From NCBI GenBank assembly GCA_009919985.1, contig RGAX01000163.1:1-6347 (forward strand): 6,347 nt of DNA. Direction: 5' to 3'. The stretch's first letter is position 1. Each line of letters starts with the position of its first letter. This DNA is from Opitutaceae bacterium. Its GTDB lineage: Bacteria > Verrucomicrobiota > Verrucomicrobiia > Opitutales > Opitutaceae. A program made the translations under genes and the position numbers. Below, in pieces: positions 1 to 6,000 of this stretch. The notes under the pieces are model-generated. The model saw only the letters and a program-made list of their open reading frames with translations, was not told the origin of the DNA and ran no database searches.

Positions 1-137
1 TCCTGAATGGTTTTAAGTTTCTTCGGGTCGCGTTGGCAGACGGCGAGCAGGTGAGCGTTGGGGTGCGCTTGACAAATGGGAATGAACTCGGCGCCGAAGC
101 CGAGACCGATGATGGCGATGTTAAATTTTTTGCTCAT
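1..137 (-). CDS. Gfo/Idh/MocA family oxidoreductase, N-terminal part (cut by window edge)
   Basis: This is the first 45 codons of a gene that begins with ATG at 137-135 and runs off the left edge. The peptide starts MSKKFNIAIIGLGFGAEF and continues with a helix ending in HPNAHLLAVCQRDPKKL. The beta strand followed by GLGFGAEF (residues 11-18) is the dinucleotide-binding turn of a Rossmann fold, and the 'AVCQRDPKKL' second strand is typical of Gfo/Idh/MocA proteins. Members are cytoplasmic NAD(P)-dependent oxidoreductases acting on sugars, inositols and sugar derivatives; about 350-400 residues is usual, so roughly 300 or more are missing here, including the substrate-binding domain. The start lies 24 bases after the stop of the cytochrome c module, which suggests one operon. 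No Shine-Dalgarno motif is seen: the leader is pyrimidine-rich with a run of seven T. The exact substrate cannot be given. Confidence 0.85.
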   Translation of the reverse strand, partial: MSKKFNIAIIGLGFGAEFIPICQAHPNAHLLAVCQRDPKKLKTIQ

Positions 138-161
138 GAAAAAAAGGGGAGTAATTGTGGA

Positions 162-449
162 TTATTTCAGCGTTTGGATGAACGCTTCGATGTCAGAGAG
201 TTCTTGCGGGCTGAAGATGTCGCCCATGGGGGGCATAGGGGAAACGCTAAATTGTTCGTAGCCCTTCGCGATGACTTTACTGGGTTCCATCAGGCTCTCG
301 TGAATGTAGGCCGGGGTGGTGCGGGAGGCGATCCCGTCCAGGGCGGGGCCGACGTTGCTACCTTGGCCGTTGAGCGCGTGGCAGAGAATGCAGGCGGCAG
401 GGTGCTTCAAGAAAAGTTGCTGCCCGCGTTTAGCGTGGGATAAGTTCAC
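162..449 (-). CDS. Small cytochrome c module, probably the frame-shifted C-terminus of the upstream propeller protein
   Basis: This 95-codon frame contains one class I cytochrome c domain. The heme-attachment motif CILCH is at residues 20-24, preceded by a helix with RGQQLFLKHPAA and followed by NVGPALDGIASR. SPMPPMG (residues 70-76) supplies the likely distal methionine ligand (M72 or M75), and the C-terminal helix is FSPQELSDIEAFIQTLK. It would carry electrons from the dehydrogenase part of its partner in the periplasm. As a separate protein it makes little sense: it has no signal peptide, although heme must be attached outside the cytoplasm, and its only possible start is a GTG directly after an in-frame TAA (452-450), with no ribosome-binding site. 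It overlaps the upstream gene by 20 bases in the +1 frame. In related verrucomicrobial proteins, as I recall them, this domain is the C-terminal end of the same chain. I therefore read it as one broken or frame-shifted gene; a translationally coupled separate gene is the less likely alternative. Confidence 0.75.
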   Translation of the reverse strand: MNLSHAKRGQQLFLKHPAACILCHALNGQGSNVGPALDGIASRTTPAYIHESLMEPSKVIAKGYEQFSVSPMPPMGDIFSPQELSDIEAFIQTLK

Positions 450-2955
450 TTAAGCGCACGTCATCGACTTGGATTTCGCCTTTGCCGGCGAAAATGAAGC
501 TGAGGCTAGCTTGGGTCCGGTTGCCGCTGTTAAAGTCGGTCTCGATTTCTAGCCAATCGGAGTCGCGCCGGCGAATGAGGTCGGTCTCGGTTTTGGTCAG
601 GGATTCGCTAAGGTTGATCCGACCCGACATTCCTTTGGTTTTGATCCAACCCGCTAAGCGATACTGGCTGTTGGGTTTTACGGTGAGCTCAGTGTAAAGG
701 CTTGTGTCGACATCGGCGACGGCGACGGCGCGTAGCGATTGCTTGCCGCCGTGAGCTTCTTTTTCACCAATGGCGGCGCTCCAAACTAGGGTCTTGTTGC
801 CGTCGCGATTACTAAGATCACGGCGTTTCCAACCGGCAGGCAAACCATCGGAGCCCATGGCCTCGAAGCCGCCGGCGGTGAGAATATTTTCCCCGTTGCG
901 GTAGAGTGCTGAGCCATGAATGCGGCCCAAGATGCGGGTCGCTTCTTTCAGCCATTCGTCGGCTTGGTTGGCGGGGTTGCGAACGAGGCTGGCGACGATT
1001 GTTTGGATTTGTTTAGTCTCGGAGAATTCGGCGAGTTTTACGAAGGCGGCGAGTTTGGTGAGTGCATCGGGATCACTCACGACAGAGCAGCCAAAGTAGA
1101 GGGCGACGGCCCGGGCGTCTTTGCCCAAGGCACGGATGGCGTTGCGGCGGACGGCAGCGTCGGCGTGATTGAGCGCGCCGCGGTGCGTGGCCTCGTCGAG
1201 GAGCCCCAGGCCGTGAAGTGTCCAGAGCGCGTGAATGGCTGGAATCACGTTAGGTGCGCGGACCAGAGTTTTAAGGGCTTCGGCTGCGTCTTGGTGCTGA
1301 CCCTCGACCAAGAGGCGCTGGGCGGTGAGGCGCCAGAAAAGCGTGGATGAATTTAAGGCGGATACGAGTTGGGCCGTGCTGGCCCCTCTTAGGGAAGTGA
1401 TCGCCGCGGGTTTGGCTTTATCCCAGACGACGCGGTAAATGCGACCCCGCGAGTGATCGCGGAGTGGGTTTTCGTGGGCGCCGCCGACGCCCGTTTTCGC
1501 ATCGTAGCCGCCGCGGCCAACGTTGGGGGTGGGGTTGTGTTGGATAATGTAGTTTTGCCAATCGGAGAACCAGACGGCGCCGTCGGGGCCGACTTCGGCG
1601 AAGACGGGCGACATCCACTCATCGCTGCTGGCGACGAGCGGGAAACCGTCGTGGGCCACGTAGCCGGCGCCGTCGTGGACGACGTCAAAGAGGGCGATGT
1701 TTTTCATCGTGGGCTCGCAAACCATCGCTTTGCCCTGGAGGCGAGCGGGCAGATTATCGGAGTAGATGAACGCGCTGCCGGCGGCGGCGGTATAGCCTCC
1801 CATGACGTCCACTTGGCGGAAGTTTGGGGTGATCGTGTGGTCTTTGTCTTCGGTGTTGATGCGTTTGGCGGTCATGGCGCGGACGCCTTTGGGGACGATA
1901 GTTGCGGGGATGCCGCCGAAGAAAATGGGGGCGTTGTTAGCGGTGCCTCCAAATTGGTCGCCGAACTGATTTACGCTTTGGGCCCAGGTGTTGTTGGTGA
2001 ATTGATGGAGGAATTCGAGGGCTGAGCCGTCGGCTTTGAAGCGGTAAGTGCCTTGGGCGAATTGTTTATCAACGCCGCCGATCGAGCCTTTGAAACCGGA
2101 GTAGCCGACGGCGCCGTAGAGCCAGTTGTCGAAGCCGTAGTGAAGATTGTTGGCTTGAGCGTGGGTGTCGTTGATGCCCCAGCCAGTCATGATCTCGGTG
2201 CGGACGTCGGCTTGGTCGTCGCCGTTCATGTCTTTTAAAAAGAGGAAGCGTGGGGATTGAGCGACGACGATGCCGCCGTTGGCGAAGGTGAAACCGGTGG
2301 GGATATTGAGCTTGTCGGCGAAGACGGTGAACTTATCGGCGCGGCCGTCGCCGTCGGTGTCTTCGCAGATTTTGATGCTGTCGTTGCCGCGGCCGATATC
2401 GGGCTCGCCGGCAAAAAGGACGAGGCGGAGATCGGGGGCGACTTGGGTGCGCTCGACGCTGCCTTTGACGTTGAACGGAAATTGAAACGTGAGCGGCTCA
2501 GGGCGTTTTTCGTAGTTGGCGATGGTGGGGCGCGCCTCTCGTTGCTCGGGCTCGCGTTGGGCGAGGAATTTTTCCCAGTTGGCGACGCGGGCGGGGCTGA
2601 GGGCGGCGAGGAGTTTGGTTTTTGCGGCGAGGGCATAGCCTTCGGCGGTGGAATCACCGAGGGATGCCGCGGTGAGAACGTTTACGGCGGGGATGGCGGC
2701 GAGGGCTTTGGTGTAGGTGTCGGCGGAAGCGTCGAGAATAAGGATGTCGAATTTGGCGACGAAGTCGGATGTGGCCGCGACGGGGTCGGAGACGTAGTCA
2801 AACCAGATGGCGTCACGGCCAAGGTCACGCATGAGGACGTGGGCGTTCATGCGTGGCGTGCGCTCGGGGGTGCCGAGGTAGAGTACGCGGAGGGGTTGCG
2901 CGGCGCAGGGCAGTGCGAGCAGGAGGAGCGCGGCGAGACGGAATAGGGGCATCAT
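430..2955 (-). CDS. PVC-type propeller protein with ThuA-like N-terminus, HEAT repeats and CBM-like domain (putative membrane-bound dehydrogenase)
   Basis: This 841-residue protein begins with two Met codons and a Sec signal peptide (hydrophobic LFRLAALLLLALP, cleavage near CAAQ at 17-20), so it is exported. Residues ~22-100 resemble a ThuA-like (trehalose utilisation) fold: LRVLYLGTPERTPR, then FDILILDASA. Residues ~170-510 form a TIGR02604-type beta-propeller with two acidic, calcium-binding-like loops (DTDGDGRAD at 199-207, DMNGDDQAD at 242-250), TGWGINDTHAQ at 257-267 and VGPDGAVWFSDWQNYI at 455-470. Residues ~520-675 are HEAT-like helices (for example AVRRNAIRALG). Residues ~690-835 look like a carbohydrate-binding jelly roll (GGFEAMGSDGLPAGWKRRD, later SQYRLAGWIKTKG, ending IQVDDVRL). 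It contains no CxxCH itself; the cytochrome c module follows in another frame. About 30 residues appear to be missing after EPDI187. The likely role is periplasmic oxidation or binding of a sugar; the substrate is unknown. No Shine-Dalgarno motif precedes the start. Confidence 0.85.
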   Translation of the reverse strand: MMPLFRLAALLLLALPCAAQPLRVLYLGTPERTPRMNAHVLMRDLGRDAIWFDYVSDPVAATSDFVAKFDILILDASADTYTKALAAIPAVNVLTAASLGDSTAEGYALAAKTKLLAALSPARVANWEKFLAQREPEQREARPTIANYEKRPEPLTFQFPFNVKGSVERTQVAPDLRLVLFAGEPDIGRGNDSIKICEDTDGDGRADKFTVFADKLNIPTGFTFANGGIVVAQSPRFLFLKDMNGDDQADVRTEIMTGWGINDTHAQANNLHYGFDNWLYGAVGYSGFKGSIGGVDKQFAQGTYRFKADGSALEFLHQFTNNTWAQSVNQFGDQFGGTANNAPIFFGGIPATIVPKGVRAMTAKRINTEDKDHTITPNFRQVDVMGGYTAAAGSAFIYSDNLPARLQGKAMVCEPTMKNIALFDVVHDGAGYVAHDGFPLVASSDEWMSPVFAEVGPDGAVWFSDWQNYIIQHNPTPNVGRGGYDAKTGVGGAHENPLRDHSRGRIYRVVWDKAKPAAITSLRGASTAQLVSALNSSTLFWRLTAQRLLVEGQHQDAAEALKTLVRAPNVIPAIHALWTLHGLGLLDEATHRGALNHADAAVRRNAIRALGKDARAVALYFGCSVVSDPDALTKLAAFVKLAEFSETKQIQTIVASLVRNPANQADEWLKEATRILGRIHGSALYRNGENILTAGGFEAMGSDGLPAGWKRRDLSNRDGNKTLVWSAAIGEKEAHGGKQSLRAVAVADVDTSLYTELTVKPNSQYRLAGWIKTKGMSGRINLSESLTKTETDLIRRRDSDWLEIETDFNSGNRTQASLSFIFAGKGEIQVDDVRLSELIPR
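433..449 (-). other. Presumed frameshift point between propeller protein and its cytochrome c domain
   Basis: The propeller frame ends at TAA 432-430, and the cytochrome c frame is blocked upstream by TAA 452-450. Any change of frame must therefore fall within these 17 bases (gtgaacttatcccacgc on the coding strand). The cytochrome frame is +1 relative to the first, which fits one extra base or a loss of two. Removing one C from the CCC run at 437-439 would give a continuous ...LSELI-HAKRGQQLF... chain. I see no typical slippery heptamer or internal Shine-Dalgarno sequence that would point to programmed frameshifting. Confidence 0.6.
2392..2400 (-). other. Apparent in-frame deletion junction in the first propeller blade
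   Basis: In the larger neighbour, 32 residues lie between EPMI (173-176) and the strand GDSRIVILED (209-218), including the family signature WDDRGRMWVAENRDY. In this protein only two residues lie between EPDI (184-187) and the matching GNDSIKICED (190-199). About 30 residues (90 bases) are therefore absent, with frame kept. The join lies at or near codons D186-I187-G188, within a 10-base perfect palindrome ccgatatcgg (2393-2402). The missing segment is part of the most conserved strand of the domain. Confidence 0.6.
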
Positions 2956-2998
2956 TCAGGGTGAGCTAAACAACGGCGGTTCAGCAAGGACGAGGTGA

Positions 2999-3029
2999 GC
3001 CGGAGAGTCAGAAAACAGGACTCACCGGC
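2999..3029 (-). repeat. Imperfect inverted repeat in the 92-base intergenic gap
   Basis: The arms 2999-3009 (gccggagagtc) and 3019-3029 (gactcaccggc) are complementary at 10 of 11 positions, with one central A-A mismatch and a 9-base loop. In RNA from the minus strand this would form a stable hairpin 19 bases after the stop of the upstream gene and 44 bases before the next start. No T-run follows it on the minus strand, so it is not a classical intrinsic terminator; it may protect the upstream transcript end, weaken read-through, or be chance. The rest of the gap (2956-3047) shows no promoter or ribosome-binding site that I can support. Confidence 0.4.
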
Positions 3030-3047
3030 GGCCCCGCGCCGTTGGGC

Positions 3048-6000
3048 TCAGGGCTGAGGGAGCGGGACCTGGCTGGTGGTGCGCAGGTAGGCTAGGAGGT
3101 CGCGAACTTCGTTGTTCGAGAGCGCTTTGAGTAGGCCCTCGGGCATCAACGAAATCGGCGATTTCTCACGGGAGAGAATGTCAGATTTCGCGATGATGGT
3201 GTCCTGGCCAACGAGGCGGAGCGTGAGCTTTTGGGCGTCCTCGGCTGCGGCGTTGCCGGAGAGGGTGCGGCCGTCGCGGGTGGTGATGGTGACGAGTTGG
3301 TAGGCCTCGCTCATGACTTCGCTGGGGTTGACGATCTGACTGAGAATATAGTCGAGATTGGCGCGGTTTGAGCCGGTGAGATCGGGGCCAAGGTTGCCGC
3401 CGGCGCCGTAGAGCATGTGGCAGGAGGAGCACGTGCGCTCGAAGAGAGCACGGCCTTGGGACGGATTAGCTTTGGCCAAAACTTCGTCGGTAAGGAGGCG
3501 TTTGAATTTGGCAATGTCGGCATCTTTGTCGGCGGCGGGCTGGGTAAGCGGGCCCCAGAAGTCAACGAACGAGGGCCCGAGCACGCGCGAGAGCTGGCGG
3601 GCGTCGAAGGCGGTGACGTCGCGTTTCGGAATGGTGTTTTGGGTGAGCGCAGCGAGAAGGGCCCGGGCGGTGGTTTGCCGACCTGAGAGCGTCAGAATAG
3701 CTTCGGCCCGGTCGGCGGCGTCGAACGCGGCGTAGCGGGCGAGAAGAACTTGGGCGACGCGCGGATCTTCGAACGCGGCGAGCGCGCGGATGGCGTCGCG
3801 CCGCAGGGGAGCTTCGTCAAGGAGCGAGAGCGTCGTGGGTAGGACCTCGACGTAGGCATCGCGGGCAAAACCGCGGAGGATGTCGCGGCGGCGTTCGATG
3901 GGCGCGGTGCGGTCCTGGAGGATCGTGAGCTGCGCCGCGGCCGCCTTGGTGTCGCCGAGGAGCTGACTCACCTGGGTGACGAGGTCGCGTAGTGTGGGGT
4001 CACCGGTGGCGACGAGCGCCGCGGCGGCGGTGCCCCAGTTTTTCGGCGGGCTCGTTTCGCGGCGGCCGAGGGAAACGAGACCATCGCGTAGGCCTTGGAG
4101 AAGGGCGAGCCGGGTGGTGGGCGAGGAGGAGGCTCCGAGGGTAGCGGCGACGGCCTCTAGTTGTTGGGCGGCGACAGCGCGTCGCGCGAACCACTGAGTG
4201 AGCTGCGGGATGGCGCTGCCCGCGGCGAGGGCGAGGGCCCGGGGAGCGTCGACGGGAACGAGGGACTCGACGCCGGACCAAATCAACTTCGGAAGATTGT
4301 GGTCGGCGCTGTCCTCGGCGTGGGAGAGTAGACCTGCGGCGATCGGCCAACGCTCCGCGAGCGGGAGGCGCTGCAGCGCGGAGGCTAGGTAGAGGCGCAC
4401 CACTGGCGAGGGATCGGAGACGGCGAGGGCGGAGAATTTTTTCAGCGCTTCGGGACCCACGGAATAGTCCTCGCCAAGCAGTTGGATGGCCCAGCCGCGA
4501 ATGTAAGGCTCTGGGTGATCGAGCAGCGGAAGCAGGCGATCGGCGGGGAGATTTTTGGTGACGTGCAGCGCCCAGAGGGCGCGGAGTTTTTGCGCGGCAG
4601 TATTCGACTGGGCGAACAGCTCCCAGAGGCGCGCGGGCACGGCGGAATCGAGGCGGCCCTCTGCGGCGCGCTGCTGTAGGATCACGCGGGCGCGGCGGCC
4701 ATACCAATCGTTGCGATGCGGGAGCAGCGCGACGAGCTCGAGGTCGGACTGGGCGGCGAGGTTGAGATTTGCCTTTCCGGCGAGGCCCTTGGGGGCGAGG
4801 CGGTAGATGCGTCCGGTCTCTTTCTCGGTGAGGGAGTTGCCGCAGATGTCACCGTCGTGCCAGTCGAGCACGTACAGGGCGCCATCGGGACCAATTTCGA
4901 TGCTGAAGCCGACCCATGCGGCGTCGTTGGCGAGGAGAGTATCGTCGCCGTGTTGGCCAACGAAGCCGGAGCCTTTAGGCACGAGCTTATCGGTGAGCAC
5001 GGCGTGCTCGTGAATGTTGGCCATGAAAATCCGGTCGCGATACTCGCGCGGGAATTCGTCGGCCAGGTAGATACGGGCGCCGCCGTGGGCGGAGCGGTGG
5101 CTATGATCGGCGATGGTCTTGATATCGTCGTAGATGGCGGGGTTGATGTGTTTGCCGCCTTGGCGGTGGTAGATGCCGCCGGGGATGACGTGCCAAAGGT
5201 GCGGAATCACGCAGGCGGTGATGAACATTTGACCGTGGTCGTCGAAATCGAGACCCCACGGATTGCTGAAACCGTGCGCAACAATTTCGAAGCGGTCCTT
5301 GGTCGGATGATAGCGCCAGACGCCGCCGTCGAGGTATTGGCCATCCTTGACGGGCATCTTTTCGGGGAAGGGCTCGCCGACTTTATAGAGGTGACCGCCG
5401 TCGGCGGGTTTGCCGACCGTCGAACGCACGGCGTAACCCTGGCAGCCATACAGCCAGCCGTCGGGCCCCCAGTTGAGGCTGTTGAGCGTTTCGTGGCGGT
5501 CTTGGATGCCCCAGCCGGTGAGGCGAATCTCGATGGCAGAATCGGCCTTGTCGTCGTGATTCTTGTCGGGAATGAAAAGGAGATTCGGCGGCGCGCCAAG
5601 CCAGAGACCGTCGAAGCCGACGGCGATGGCGGCGGGAAACGGGATGCCTTCGACGAAGACCTTGCGGGTGTCGAATTTCCCGTCGCCGTCGGTGTCTTCG
5701 AGGATGACGATGCGGCTGTCGCCGTGGTTAGCGAAGCCGGTCTTACGGGTTTCGTAGTCGCGATTTTCAGCGACCCACATACGCCCGCGGTCGTCCCAGC
5801 AAAAGGCCATCGGCTGGGTGATCATCGGTTCGGAGGCGGCGAGTTTTGCTTCGAAGCCGGCGGGGACGGTCATTTTGGCGGCGGCCTGTTCGCCGGTGAG
5901 GAAGGTGGCCCTCAGGCCCTCGGCCTTGGCGAGGCGCCAAAGGATGTTGTCGTTGGTTTGGCCGGTGTAGGCCAGCGACGCAAAGTCACGCCAATAGTTA

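Noticed and set aside
138..164. Intrinsic terminator after the cytochrome c module
   Set aside because: There is a T-run on the coding strand, but before it only a 4-pair A/T stem (TAAT...ATTA), too weak and too far from the T-run, and the next gene starts at once.
2257..2946. 229-codon plus-strand open frame
   Set aside because: It is antisense to the well-supported propeller gene and of low complexity (runs of Gly, Glu, Asp, Val), so it is a shadow.
2896..2955. Lipoprotein signal (Cys at residue 17)
   Set aside because: The residue before Cys is Pro (ALPC), which does not fit a lipobox needing Gly, Ala or Ser there. An ordinary Sec signal peptide fits better.
3417..3431. Second heme site in the larger dehydrogenase
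   Set aside because: Only one CxxCH (residues 973-977) is present. Other Cys residues such as DWHDGDICG lack the motif.
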